Shown in pieces: positions 51,828 through 61,000 of a DNA stretch of 64,000 nucleotides. Where the stretch lies: the NCBI GenBank assembly GCA_902573985.1, contig CACGLS010000001.1:124001-188000 (forward strand), written 5' to 3'. This stretch comes from an uncultured Pelagibacteraceae bacterium (lineage in GTDB: Bacteria; Pseudomonadota; Alphaproteobacteria; Pelagibacterales; Pelagibacteraceae). Numbering within the stretch: the stretch's first letter is position 1; each line of letters opens with the position of its first letter. The position numbers and the translations under genes are program-made. The notes beneath the pieces are model-generated. The model was not told the DNA's origin. It saw only the letters and a list, made by a program, of their open reading frames with translations, and did not search any database.

Positions 51828-52425
51828 TAATTTTTTTAATAAATTTTTTTATTTTCTGATGATCTTTGTACCCTATTTGTTTATCTAATTCTAAGCTACT
51901 AGACAAATCACAAAAGTTAACTCCTAAATTCGCAATATTCTCTACATTATCTTGAGAAACTGATCCTGCCAGAGCAAATCTTTCACCTTTTGGCAGCTCT
52001 GAGATTAAATTCTTTGGAAATTCTAAAGATTTTTCCATACCTGGTGTATCAAACAAAATAATATCGGCATCATTATATCTTTTATAATTATCAATATCAG
52101 ATTTTCCGTTTATCTTGACGGCTTTTATTATTTTAAACCCCATTGATTTAATTTGATTAATTCTATCATTTGTTTCAGAGCCATGTAATTGAATATAATC
52201 AAAATTTTTCCAGGCAACTTTTTTTAAAAATTCATCAGAAGGGTTCACTGTTACAGCTACGAACAAAGAGTTTTTTTTATTGTAGTTTTTTAATTTTTTA
52301 ACATCTTCAAGTTTAATGTTTCTTGGAGACTTATAATAAAAGACAAAACCTAAAAAATTTACTTTTAAATCAATACAAATTTGAACATCTCTGACTGGAT
52401 TCAAGCCACAAATTTTTACTTTCAT
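51811..52425 (-). CDS. trpF: Phosphoribosylanthranilate isomerase-like protein
   Basis: 204 aa TIM barrel. Catalytic Cys6 (KICGL) and Asp126 (LFDT) of PRAI are kept, as is KSPR and LHG. The three glycine loops that hold the substrate phosphate are not: GGSGKTFDW reads PGMEKSLEFP, SGGLNPENV reads AGSVSQDNV, and VSSGVE reads LSSSLE. Stop lies within trpB (15-nt overlap), start 2 nt before pyrF stop. Function altered or weakened relative to TrpF. Confidence 0.78.
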   Translation of the reverse strand: MKVKICGLNPVRDVQICIDLKVNFLGFVFYYKSPRNIKLEDVKKLKNYNKKNSLFVAVTVNPSDEFLKKVAWKNFDYIQLHGSETNDRINQIKSMGFKIIKAVKINGKSDIDNYKRYNDADIILFDTPGMEKSLEFPKNLISELPKGERFALAGSVSQDNVENIANLGVNFCDLSSSLELDKQIGYKDHQKIKKFIKKINELKN

Positions 52426-52426
52426 C

Positions 52427-53101
52427 TTAGTTTAATTCTTTTATAAGTTTTTGAATATTATTTTTTATTTTTCCTTTAAGAATACTTCTTCCTATTACAA
52501 TAGCTGTCGCCCCGTTTTGAAATGCTTGTTTAGGAGTCATAACTCTTTTTTGATCTCCTTTGTTATCTCCTGGCAATCTAATTCCAGGAGTAATTATTTC
52601 TTTTTTAAAAATTTTTTTAACTATTTTGATTTCTTGAGGGCTACAAACAATAGCGTCTAATTTAGCTTTAGCTGCAAGTTTAGCTTGTTTATAAACTAAT
52701 TTTTTTACATCTTTTTCAAATCCAATTTCTTTCAAAGATTTATTATCTAATGAAGTAAGAATAGTTACACCTATTAATTTTGTAGAACCAGAAACTTTTT
52801 TAGCAGCCTTAATTGCTTTTAATCCAGAACTAATATGGATAGTGATATAATTAAATTTCAAATCTTTAACAGCCTTTATTGTCGAAACACAAGTGTTTGG
52901 TATATCTGCTAGTTTGTAGTCTCCAAATGTAATCTTGTTCTTAAGACTTGATACAAATTTTCTACCATTTTTTGAGTTTAAAAATTGTAATCCAAATTTA
53001 TATCCAAATTTTATATTTGAGTTTTGTGTCTCTTTAATTATTCTTTTTATTTTTATTATACTAGTTGTATCACAAGCTACAAAAATTTTATTTTTTTTCA
53101 T
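52427..53101 (-). CDS. pyrF: Orotidine 5'-phosphate decarboxylase
   Basis: UMP synthesis, 224 aa. Catalytic Asp-Lys-Asp in FGDYKLADIPNT, N-terminal FVACDTT, VTILTSLDN, TPGIRLPG and DQKRVMTP with phosphate loop AIVIGRSI. These are canonical, in contrast to its trp-like neighbours. Overlaps ihfB by 4 nt. In other alphaproteobacteria lapA often lies between; it is absent here. Confidence 0.93.
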   Translation of the reverse strand: MKKNKIFVACDTTSIIKIKRIIKETQNSNIKFGYKFGLQFLNSKNGRKFVSSLKNKITFGDYKLADIPNTCVSTIKAVKDLKFNYITIHISSGLKAIKAAKKVSGSTKLIGVTILTSLDNKSLKEIGFEKDVKKLVYKQAKLAAKAKLDAIVCSPQEIKIVKKIFKKEIITPGIRLPGDNKGDQKRVMTPKQAFQNGATAIVIGRSILKGKIKNNIQKLIKELN

Positions 53102-53379
53102 TTATTTATAAATTGCTTAAGTTTTTTGCTCGGCCTAAACCTTACCTTATTTTTTTCAGGAACATAAATTAATTCTCCAGATTTTGGATTTCTTGCAGAG
53201 TATTTTTCTTTTATTTTCTTTATAAAAAATGTTCCGAAACCTCTTAGCTCTATATTCTTATTTTTCTTAAGAGCATCTTCAATATTAATACAAAATATAT
53301 CTAGTACTTTCTCTAAGTCTGAATGATTTAACGCTGGATATTTTTTTTTAAGCTTTTCTATTATTGACTTTCTTGACAA
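53098..53379 (-). CDS. ihfB: Integration host factor beta subunit
   Basis: 93-aa DNA-bending HU/IHF family protein. Arm motif ELRGFGTFFIKKIKEKYSARN with KSGELIYVPEKN and KVRFRPSKKL; the beta-ribbon tip is RNPKSG. Location after rpsA is standard and supports ihfB over HU. One base separates its ATG from the rpsA stop. Confidence 0.92.
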   Translation of the reverse strand: MSRKSIIEKLKKKYPALNHSDLEKVLDIFCINIEDALKKNKNIELRGFGTFFIKKIKEKYSARNPKSGELIYVPEKNKVRFRPSKKLKQFINK

Positions 53380-55101
53380 TTATTTTTCTTTTTTCTTTTT
53401 TTTTCCTATAGCTTTCTCAAATATTCCCTTTAATGTAGCCCCAGATTTTGTTGCGCCCTCACCAAATTTTTCTATTAAAGATTTCTCCTCATCTATTTGT
53501 GCGGCTTTAACACTTAACTTTATCTTTCTATTAACAATGTCTAATTCAATAATTTTTGCATCCAGAGCATTTCCTGGAGAAAAAACTTCAGGTCTTGCAT
53601 CAGCTGCATCTTTTGCTAAATCAGATTTTCTAATCGTAGTGATAATTTTTTTATCTTTATCGATTGATACTTTAACACCAGTTTTTAGCACTTCATGAAT
53701 TCTTGTAGTTATTATACTTCCAGATTTTTTGTTGTTCTCTTTAAACCAATCAAATGGGTCTTTATCAAGTGCTCTTTTTGAAAATTTTACTTTTTCATCT
53801 TTAATTTCAATTATCTTAACATCTAACAGATCGTTCTTTTTAAATTTTTTTAAATCCTCAACTTTTTCATCATATGAAATTTCTTTATAATGAAGCATAC
53901 CTGTAACTCCAAAATCAATAAGTTCGGCAAAAATTGCTTTATCTGTTATGTTACCTACTTTTACTTTTACTTTGCTGCCCAGTTTATCTTTTATCTTTTC
54001 CCAAGGATTTTCAAGGGTAGCTTTATATGATAATGAAATTCTTTTTGTATCTTTATCTATATTCACAATTTTGAACTTGATCTTTTGAGACGCAGATAGA
54101 ACTTTACTTGGCTTTATATTCTTATTTGTCCAGTCTAGCTCTGAATTATGTATTAAACCTTCAATTCCGTCCTCTATTTTAACAAAACAACCGTAATCCA
54201 TTATTTTGGTAACTTCACCCTCGTAAATCTTTCCAATCTCGTATTTTTTTTCAATATTTTCATAAGGATCTTCAGTTAATGCTTTGATAGATGCTGAAAC
54301 CCTATTTGTTTTTGGATCTATTTTTGTAATTTTTACTTTTAGTTTTTGACCAATTGTAACTAAGTCAGAAGGTTTCTTTACTCTTCCGTGGCTTAAATCA
54401 GAAACATGAAGTAAAGCATCAATTCCATTTATATCTAAAAATATACCCCAGTCAGTCGTAGCTTTTACAATGGCGCTTTCTACGATATCTCCTTCTTTTA
54501 AGTTTTTAAGAGCTTCAGTTATTTCTGCATTTTTACTTTTTTCCAAAACAGCTCTTCTCGATACGCATACGTTACCTCTGTTCTTATCTATACGAGTAGC
54601 AATCACCTTTACAGGAGTATTCATCAAGTGATCTATCTTTTTAAGAGGTCTCACGTCTATTTGAGATGAGGGCATAAAACATGGAAGTCCTTCAACATTA
54701 GCAATAAATCCTCCTTTAACTTTTCCAGTTATATAACCTGTCATTTCTTCTTGAGTTTCAAAAACCTTTTCCATTTTCTTCCAGGCTTTCATCTTCCTAG
54801 CTTTATCTCTAGAAATAATAATTTCACCTTTAAAGCTCTCTATTCTTTCTAAATAAACATCAATCTTTGAGCCGACCTTAAGCTTTGAAAATTCATTATC
54901 GTTTTTAAACTCTTCAACTGGTATCATGCCTTCCATTTTTGCTTTACAATCAACAACTACAAAGTTTTTAGTAATTTCCGTTACTGTAGCCTTAATTATT
55001 TCATTTTCTTTCAGTTTTCTGTCTTTGAAATCTTGATCTAGAAGGTTTTGGAATTCTTTTTTTAGGGGATTATCTTTTTTAAGTTCTCGTTCAGTTGACA
55101 T
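53380..55101 (-). CDS. rpsA: 30S ribosomal protein S1
   Basis: 573 aa, six S1 OB-fold repeats (roughly residues 38-105, 122-185, 203-270, 287-355, 373-440, 460-525) with typical DWGIFLDINGIDALLHVSDLS and DYGCFVKIEDGIEGLIHNSEL units. The Lys-rich GKKKKKEK tail and GATKSGATL match alphaproteobacterial S1. Binds mRNA at translation start. One base from cmk. Confidence 0.95.
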   Translation of the reverse strand: MSTERELKKDNPLKKEFQNLLDQDFKDRKLKENEIIKATVTEITKNFVVVDCKAKMEGMIPVEEFKNDNEFSKLKVGSKIDVYLERIESFKGEIIISRDKARKMKAWKKMEKVFETQEEMTGYITGKVKGGFIANVEGLPCFMPSSQIDVRPLKKIDHLMNTPVKVIATRIDKNRGNVCVSRRAVLEKSKNAEITEALKNLKEGDIVESAIVKATTDWGIFLDINGIDALLHVSDLSHGRVKKPSDLVTIGQKLKVKITKIDPKTNRVSASIKALTEDPYENIEKKYEIGKIYEGEVTKIMDYGCFVKIEDGIEGLIHNSELDWTNKNIKPSKVLSASQKIKFKIVNIDKDTKRISLSYKATLENPWEKIKDKLGSKVKVKVGNITDKAIFAELIDFGVTGMLHYKEISYDEKVEDLKKFKKNDLLDVKIIEIKDEKVKFSKRALDKDPFDWFKENNKKSGSIITTRIHEVLKTGVKVSIDKDKKIITTIRKSDLAKDAADARPEVFSPGNALDAKIIELDIVNRKIKLSVKAAQIDEEKSLIEKFGEGATKSGATLKGIFEKAIGKKKKKEK

Positions 55102-55102
55102 A

Positions 55103-55744
55103 CTAATCTTTATATTTTTCTACATACTTAGACATTTTTTTTAACATAGCTTTTTTATTTAATTTTCCGGTGTCGATTTCTATCGAATCTATATGTTTAA
55201 GTAAAGGGGAGTTTTTTCTACTAGTATCTAAAATATTTCTTATTCTAAGGGCTTTTTTAACATCCTTCAGTTTTATTTTTTTATTCACTTTTTTAAGTTC
55301 TCTATACCTTCGAAAAGAGGCAGTATTTAAATTACACTTAAAAAAAAACTTTATGTTTGAATTTGGTAAAATTTTAGTTGAAATATCTCTCCCTTCAATA
55401 CAGCAATTTTTATATTTTTTTGAAAACTTAATTTGATAATTTTTCAAGACCATTCTTACATTATTATTTTTTGCAATAATGGCACTATGTTCCGAAATTT
55501 CTGGAGTATGAAGATTAATTTTTTTTAAAACACTATTATTAAGTTTTTTGAATTTCTTTTTCAGAAATAAAATTTTATTTTTTGGATTATATTTTAAAAT
55601 CAAGAAAGCAGCATATCGATACAAAAGTCCAGAAGATAAAAATTTTAGTTTATATTTTTTTGAAATTAATTTTGCACCTGTAGATTTACCAGTTGCTGCT
55701 CCACCGTCACAAGAAATTTGTAAATATCTATTTTTGTATTTCAA
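55103..55744 (-). CDS. cmk: Cytidylate kinase
   Basis: Phosphorylates CMP/dCMP. 213 aa. P-loop reads GGAATGKSTG where most Cmk have GPAASGKGT; DTGLLYR is SSGLLYR; IEGRDISTKILPN replaces GRDIGTVVFP; LDTSRKNSPL keeps the Arg/Ser. Overall shape and place (aroA-cmk-rpsA) fit Cmk, but signatures are noticeably changed. Start overlaps the aroA 3' end by 17 nt. Confidence 0.85.
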   Translation of the reverse strand: MKYKNRYLQISCDGGAATGKSTGAKLISKKYKLKFLSSGLLYRYAAFLILKYNPKNKILFLKKKFKKLNNSVLKKINLHTPEISEHSAIIAKNNNVRMVLKNYQIKFSKKYKNCCIEGRDISTKILPNSNIKFFFKCNLNTASFRRYRELKKVNKKIKLKDVKKALRIRNILDTSRKNSPLLKHIDSIEIDTGKLNKKAMLKKMSKYVEKYKD

Positions 55745-57074
55745 ATTTAGCTCCTAGAGTTTTCATAATCTTTAAAAATGAAGGTGATGATGTAAATACT
55801 GTTTCAAAATTTTTAATTACAGTGTTCGCTCCTGTTAATAAACTTAAAACAAATGCAGACATACAAATTCTATGATCGCCTAAGCTAGGTACGAATATCT
55901 TTTTTTTATGGGCATTTATCATGCCTTTACCAAAAATTTTTACACTATTATTTGTTGAAATACTTTTAATTCCTATTTGTGAAAGTATTTTTTGCATTTC
56001 TAGAATTCTATTACTTTCTTTATTTGCTAGATCTTTTATTCCCCTAAATATAGATGTTCCATTAATTAAAGCAGCAACAACAAATAAAATTGGATACTCA
56101 TCAGTGCTATTCACGTAATAAGATTTATCAGCATTAATAGACCTTAATTTACAACTCTTAACTATAATATCACCTCTAAACTCTCCGTTTATCTTTTTTA
56201 TTTTGATAAATTTTATTTTAGCTCCAGAATTATTTAAAAGGTGATAAAAACCAGTTCTACGCACATTAAGACAAACATCTTTAATCTTAATAGATGATTT
56301 TTCACTAAGAAGAGTCAATGCCGAAAAAAAAGCTGCGGACGATGGATCCCCAGGCACGTTTATATTGATTGGATCCAAGTATTTTTTTCCGTAAACTTTT
56401 ATTACGTTTTTTTTGGTATTTTTAATTTTTATTGCTCTCTTATTTTTCTTAAGCATATTTTCTGTATGATCACGACTTTTTTCCTGTTCTATGATTTCGG
56501 AATTTCCGTTAGAATTGAGGCCGGCAAAAATTACTGCACTCTTAATTTGAGCTGATACACCTGAATTAAATTTGATTCCAATTGGTAAATTTGTCGAAAC
56601 CAGCCTTAAAGGAAAATGGTATTTATGTTTTGGTAAAAAACTTGCCCCAAATTTAGACATCAAAAAAATTAAATTTTCCATATTCCTTTTGTTTAGCGAT
56701 GTATCACCTTTAATTTTTACTGAAATATTTGGGGTAGTTGAAAGTATACCTATTAAAAGTCTGGCTAAGGTACCGGAATTACCAAAGTTTAATTCTAGAT
56801 TTTTTCGAGCAGTTAAAGATCCTAAGCCCTTACCAAAAATTAAATAACTTTGAGCTTTTTTCTTCTTAATCTTAACTCCTAATTTTTTTAAACAATTTAT
56901 AGTAGAAAAAACATCTTGAGATTCAAGAACATTTTTTACTTTAGAAATATCATGGCTTATTGACCCTATTAAAAAACTTCGTATCGATATTGATTTATCA
57001 GAGTCAACTTTAATTACTTTTTTATAGGGAAGAATTTTCTTATTTAAAGTTAAGTTAAATCTTTTTGACGACAT
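55728..57074 (-). CDS. aroA: 5-enolpyruvylshikimate-3-phosphate synthase
   Basis: Shikimate pathway step, 448 aa. SDKSISIRSFL with Lys/Ser/Arg, GNSGTLARLL, GDPSSAAFF, DEYPILFVVAA, NKESNRI (KESDR in most) and DHRICMSAF. Class assignment is unclear but the sugar phosphate contacts are intact. Followed by cmk with 17-nt overlap; upstream lptB is 5 nt away. Confidence 0.92.
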   Translation of the reverse strand: MSSKRFNLTLNKKILPYKKVIKVDSDKSISIRSFLIGSISHDISKVKNVLESQDVFSTINCLKKLGVKIKKKKAQSYLIFGKGLGSLTARKNLELNFGNSGTLARLLIGILSTTPNISVKIKGDTSLNKRNMENLIFLMSKFGASFLPKHKYHFPLRLVSTNLPIGIKFNSGVSAQIKSAVIFAGLNSNGNSEIIEQEKSRDHTENMLKKNKRAIKIKNTKKNVIKVYGKKYLDPININVPGDPSSAAFFSALTLLSEKSSIKIKDVCLNVRRTGFYHLLNNSGAKIKFIKIKKINGEFRGDIIVKSCKLRSINADKSYYVNSTDEYPILFVVAALINGTSIFRGIKDLANKESNRILEMQKILSQIGIKSISTNNSVKIFGKGMINAHKKKIFVPSLGDHRICMSAFVLSLLTGANTVIKNFETVFTSSPSFLKIMKTLGAKFEIQK

Positions 57075-57079
57075 TAATT

Positions 57080-57835
57080 TTATGAAAATTGAGATCCAAA
57101 ATAATGTTCGATTGCTTTAGTTGACTTGAGTAATTCACGTGAGGTACCCTCGGCTATAACTGAATGCTCCCCAAGTACATAACTTCTATCTGCAATATCG
57201 AACAAATTTTTTACTATGTGATCTGTTACTAGAATTGCAGTGCCAGAAGATTGAATTTTTAGTATGTATTTTTGAATATCTTGGATAACCAAAGGATCTA
57301 AAGCAGCATACACTTCATCTAATAGCACAATTTTAGGCTTGTTAATCATTACTCTTGCCATCATCAATCTTCTTATTTCTCCTCCAGAGAGCACAGATGC
57401 GTTTAAAGTTCTAAGATGCTGTAAATTAAACTCATCTAAAAGTTTTTCAGTAACAGCTTTTTGATCTTTAGTATCTTTTATAGATATTTGAGCTATGCCT
57501 AGTAAATTTTCATACACAGATATATTGAAGACACTTCTTTGTTGCGGAAGGTAACCCAACCCTTCTTTAGATCTTAAATGTATCGGCATTTGTTCAATAG
57601 ATTTATTATTCAAATAAATTTTACCTCCATCTACATTTTGTTCCCCAATACACATTGAAAACAAAGTTGTCTTACCACAACCATTAGGACCTAATACTCC
57701 TACGCACTCTCCTGGAAAAACTTTAAGTGAAAGTTGCTTTAAAATTGGCCTACCGTCAAAAGACTTTGAAACATCTTTTACTTCAAATATTGGTTTATCT
57801 TTTTTGAATTTTAAAATTCTAAAACCTTTTTTCAT
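57080..57835 (-). CDS. lptB: LPS export ABC ATPase LptB
   Basis: 251 aa cytosolic ATPase of the Lpt system. Walker A GPNGCGKTT, Q-loop YLPQQRSVF, signature VLSGGEIRRL, Walker B VLLDEVYAALDP and His-switch TDHIVKN. The usual DEPFAG reads DEVYAA, so the conserved Pro is missing while the catalytic Glu remains. Overlaps lptC by 4 nt; no lptA between them. Confidence 0.88.
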   Translation of the reverse strand: MKKGFRILKFKKDKPIFEVKDVSKSFDGRPILKQLSLKVFPGECVGVLGPNGCGKTTLFSMCIGEQNVDGGKIYLNNKSIEQMPIHLRSKEGLGYLPQQRSVFNISVYENLLGIAQISIKDTKDQKAVTEKLLDEFNLQHLRTLNASVLSGGEIRRLMMARVMINKPKIVLLDEVYAALDPLVIQDIQKYILKIQSSGTAILVTDHIVKNLFDIADRSYVLGEHSVIAEGTSRELLKSTKAIEHYFGSQFS

Positions 57836-58437
57836 TTTAAATTTATATTAGCATTAATTTTTTGATTATTAAATGAAGCAATGTTTAATTTTTTCTCTTT
57901 TATATCAAAAAAAAGTTTATCAGCTCTAATAGTTCCTTTGATATCTTGAACTTTTACTTGTTCTGAAATAACAAGAAAACTCTTTGAATTTGAATACTCA
58001 GCTTTTTGCGCAAAAAGTTTACTTTCTTCGTATAAAGCTTTTACATCTCCATTAAATAACATGTCCAGAGTTTTATTATTATAAACGCCGTTATTAGAAG
58101 AAACTTCTAGCACCGTATCGTCTTTGAAATAAAAAAATGCTCTTACAGATGTCATCTTAATTATTTCTGGAGAGTTTTGGTCACTAAAAGCTTCTTTTGA
58201 TTTAAGTACATATCTATTTCCTGCTAAATCTAATCCAGAATACTCAATATTAAAAAAAATATCACCTGTTGAGGTTTTATTAGTAAAATCTTTTTTTATT
58301 TCTTCTTCCTTTGTAGCTAAATCGATAGTTTCTTTCTGGAAAATCTTTTGATTAAAGTAAGTAAAAAAAAGTATTAAAATTCCAATTATTAATAAACTTA
58401 TTTGAACGTATTTTAATTTTTTTTTTCTCTCAATCAT
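57832..58437 (-). CDS. lptC: LPS export periplasmic protein LptC
   Basis: 201 aa. One N-terminal helix (about residues 9-26) then a periplasmic jelly-roll: GLDLAGNRYVLKSKEAFSD, VLEVSSNNGVYNN and repeated beta strands of the LptA/LptC/OstA type. Carries LPS from LptBFG outward. ATGA overlap with lptB. LptA, normally next, is not here. Confidence 0.85.
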   Translation of the reverse strand: MIERKKKLKYVQISLLIIGILILFFTYFNQKIFQKETIDLATKEEEIKKDFTNKTSTGDIFFNIEYSGLDLAGNRYVLKSKEAFSDQNSPEIIKMTSVRAFFYFKDDTVLEVSSNNGVYNNKTLDMLFNGDVKALYEESKLFAQKAEYSNSKSFLVISEQVKVQDIKGTIRADKLFFDIKEKKLNIASFNNQKINANINLK

Positions 58438-59411
58438 TCGATACCACTTTTAATTAAAAAATGTATATGTATAATTCCTTTTAAGATTTTATTTTCCCTT
58501 TTAAAATCTTTATCAGTTACAACTAACAAGCTAGTAATCTTTTTTTCATTCATTAAAGCAAGAGCTTTTGTCGCTGGCATATTTTCATTTACTATATAAG
58601 GGCTATTGGTAATAAATTTTTCGAGCTTACTGCTGTTTGAGTAGTTTTTTAGTTCTCTTCTTAAATCTCCATCAGTTAATATTCCTCGTATATATCTATT
58701 TTTTAAAATAACAACTATTCCTAATTTTTTTTGATTCATAATTTTTAAAGCACTTTTGAAATCTTTGTTGATATTAATTACGGGCATTTTTTTTCCTGAA
58801 ACCATAATATCTTTTGCAAGTAACAAACTTCTTCCTAAATTTCCTCCAGGATGAAAAACTTTAAATTTTTCTTTTGAAAATTGAATTTCTTGCATAACAG
58901 TGGTTGCCAAACAATCTCCTAGAAGCAGAGTGATAGAAGTACTAGAAGTTGGAACTATACCGTTCTTATCCGCCTCTCTAACCTTTGGTAAAATTAATTT
59001 TATATCACTAGCTTTAAGTAAAATACTTTCTGGTTTTGAGGCTACTCCAATTACCTTGATTCTAAAACGATTTGCGTATTTTAACATGTTTGTAAGTTCT
59101 GACGAATTTCCTGAGTAAGAAAATATGATTAAAATATCTTTTTTTTCTATTTGCCCCATATCTCCATGTAAAGCTTGTGCTGGGTCACAAAAGAAACTAG
59201 GAATTCCAATACTAGAAAAAGTTGCAGAAATTTTTCTAGCTATTAAACCTGATTTACCAATTCCGGCAAATATAACTTTACCTTTACAGTTTAAAATAAG
59301 TTCGATTGCTTTTTCAAAAGATTTATTAAAAATTTTCTTAATTTTTTTTAATTCATTAATTTGTATATCTGCAGCTTTTTTTGCTGAAACAATGTATTTT
59401 TTTTTCCTCAT
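58434..59411 (-). CDS. kdsD: D-arabinose 5-phosphate isomerase (KdsD/KpsF)
   Basis: 325 aa. SIS domain with GIGKSGLIARKIS, HGDMG (catalytic His) and FSYSGNSSEL, SSTSITLLLGDCLA; two CBS domains (about 205-325) with ILTDGDLRREL and KKITSLLVV. Makes arabinose-5-P for KDO in LPS. Overlaps lptC by 4 nt; 3 nt from rnd. Confidence 0.9.
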   Translation of the reverse strand: MRKKKYIVSAKKAADIQINELKKIKKIFNKSFEKAIELILNCKGKVIFAGIGKSGLIARKISATFSSIGIPSFFCDPAQALHGDMGQIEKKDILIIFSYSGNSSELTNMLKYANRFRIKVIGVASKPESILLKASDIKLILPKVREADKNGIVPTSSTSITLLLGDCLATTVMQEIQFSKEKFKVFHPGGNLGRSLLLAKDIMVSGKKMPVININKDFKSALKIMNQKKLGIVVILKNRYIRGILTDGDLRRELKNYSNSSKLEKFITNSPYIVNENMPATKALALMNEKKITSLLVVTDKDFKRENKILKGIIHIHFLIKSGIE

Positions 59412-59414
59412 AAT

Positions 59415-60038
59415 TTAATGTTCAAAAATATCTTCTTTAAAACCCTTTTGATCTAGTTCTACACGTGTATCTAAAAATTCTAAACACCTATTAAATATTT
59501 CAATTCTTTTTTCTCGTATTAGCATTTTTTCTAAATTATCTTTTATTTTATGTAAATAAATTACATCATTAGCTGCATATTGAAGTTGTTTATCTGAAAG
59601 TTCATCAATATCTTTGTTCCAATCGCTACTACCTTGTCTTTTGTCTATAGATTTATTACAAAATTCTTGCACTAAATTTTTTAGACCATGCATGTCTGTG
59701 TAAGTCCTAACAATTTTTGAAGCAATTTTAGTATCAAAAATATTCTTTAATTTACATTTTAAAAAATATTCTAATGCATTTTTATCGAACCTCAAAAAAT
59801 GACCTATTTTTAAAATTTTGTCATTTTCTAATACAGAAACAAGATTAGGAGCTTTGTAGTTGCTCTTGTCAGGTTGAATTATAAATACATTTTCCATTTC
59901 ATCACAAATTTGAATTAAACTAAGTTTATCTCTTTCTGGAATTTGTAAACCCGTCGCCTCCGTATCAATTGCTATACTATTTTTAAAAGAGCTTGCTATC
60001 TCTGGAGTTATGTCCCCTTTAATCTTAGTTATTTTCAT
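59415..60038 (-). CDS. rnd: Ribonuclease D-type 3'-5' exonuclease
   Basis: 207 aa DEDDy exonuclease domain only: IAIDTEATGLQ, HFLRFDKNALE, and YAANDVIYLHKI. Lacks the C-terminal HRDC domains of E. coli RNase D, like the short alphaproteobacterial form. The start is the ATG at 60038, 17 nt from the divergent reductase start; 13 extra codons are open upstream. First gene of the long reverse-strand operon. Confidence 0.88.
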   Translation of the reverse strand: MKITKIKGDITPEIASSFKNSIAIDTEATGLQIPERDKLSLIQICDEMENVFIIQPDKSNYKAPNLVSVLENDKILKIGHFLRFDKNALEYFLKCKLKNIFDTKIASKIVRTYTDMHGLKNLVQEFCNKSIDKRQGSSDWNKDIDELSDKQLQYAANDVIYLHKIKDNLEKMLIREKRIEIFNRCLEFLDTRVELDQKGFKEDIFEH

Positions 60039-60055
60039 ATATAAGTTTAAATACC

Positions 60056-61000
60056 ATGAAAAATCAAATTTGCACAATTTTAGGTGGTGGAGGCTTTATA
60101 GGGAGATATCTTGTTCGAAATTTGACCAAGAAAAACTATAGATGCATTATCACAACTAGAAAAGCCTTTCAAAAAGGGTATTTAAAGACCCAGGCAACAC
60201 CTGGCGCTATCGAACTCTTAGATTGGAACCCAAATAATTTTTCAGATTTAAAAGAAGCAATAAAAAATTCAGATGTAGTTGTGAATTTAATTGGTATACT
60301 ATTTGAGAACAGAAAACAAAAATTTTACAATATTCATTCAAAAATTCCTGAAGCTATCGCTAAGATTTGTTCAGAGACAGATGTCAAAAAATTTATCCAT
60401 GTTAGCGCCATTGGAGCTAATGATAAATCAAAATCTCTGTATCAAAAATCAAAATTTCTAGGGGAACAAAAAGCACTAGAGAATTTTCAAAAAACTGTAA
60501 TTATAAGACCTAGTGTAGTTTGTGGTGCTGAAGATAACTTTACCAATCTCTTTTCAAAATTAAGTATATTACCCGTTATTCCGGTAGTAGGCAAAAATTA
60601 TAAGTTTCAGCCAATCTTAGTTTCAGATGTAGCAAGCTCAATTTTAAAAGCTAATGAAACTAAAAATAATGAAGGTAAAATTTATGAAATTGGAGGGCCA
60701 AAAATAATTAGTTTTGGAGATATGGTAAAGTCAATATTATCAACTATTAATAAAAAAAGATTTGTAATTGAAATGCCAATGGCTATAGCAAAAATACAAA
60801 GTACTATTACAGATTTACTTCCTTTACCTCCAATTTTAACTAGAGACCAATGTGAAATTTTATCTGAGGCAGATAACGTTGTTTCAAATAAACATCTTAC
60901 AATTAAAGATCTTGATATAGATCCAAAAGATGTTGAAGAGGAGATGAAAAAATGGTTATGGAGATATAAAGACGGAGGGCAATTTGCTAAGGCACAATGA
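60056..61000 (+). CDS. NDUFA9-like NAD(P)-binding reductase (SDR family)
   Basis: 314 aa. Rossmann start TILGGGGFIGRYLVRNL, then VVNLIGILFE, HVSAIGAND and YQKSKFLGEQ (Tyr-x3-Lys as in extended SDRs), and GPKIISFGDM. Best fit is the complex I accessory NDUFA9 lineage, common in alphaproteobacteria. Overlaps the SMR gene by 4 nt. Confidence 0.86.
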   Translation: MKNQICTILGGGGFIGRYLVRNLTKKNYRCIITTRKAFQKGYLKTQATPGAIELLDWNPNNFSDLKEAIKNSDVVVNLIGILFENRKQKFYNIHSKIPEAIAKICSETDVKKFIHVSAIGANDKSKSLYQKSKFLGEQKALENFQKTVIIRPSVVCGAEDNFTNLFSKLSILPVIPVVGKNYKFQPILVSDVASSILKANETKNNEGKIYEIGGPKIISFGDMVKSILSTINKKRFVIEMPMAIAKIQSTITDLLPLPPILTRDQCEILSEADNVVSNKHLTIKDLDIDPKDVEEEMKKWLWRYKDGGQFAKAQ

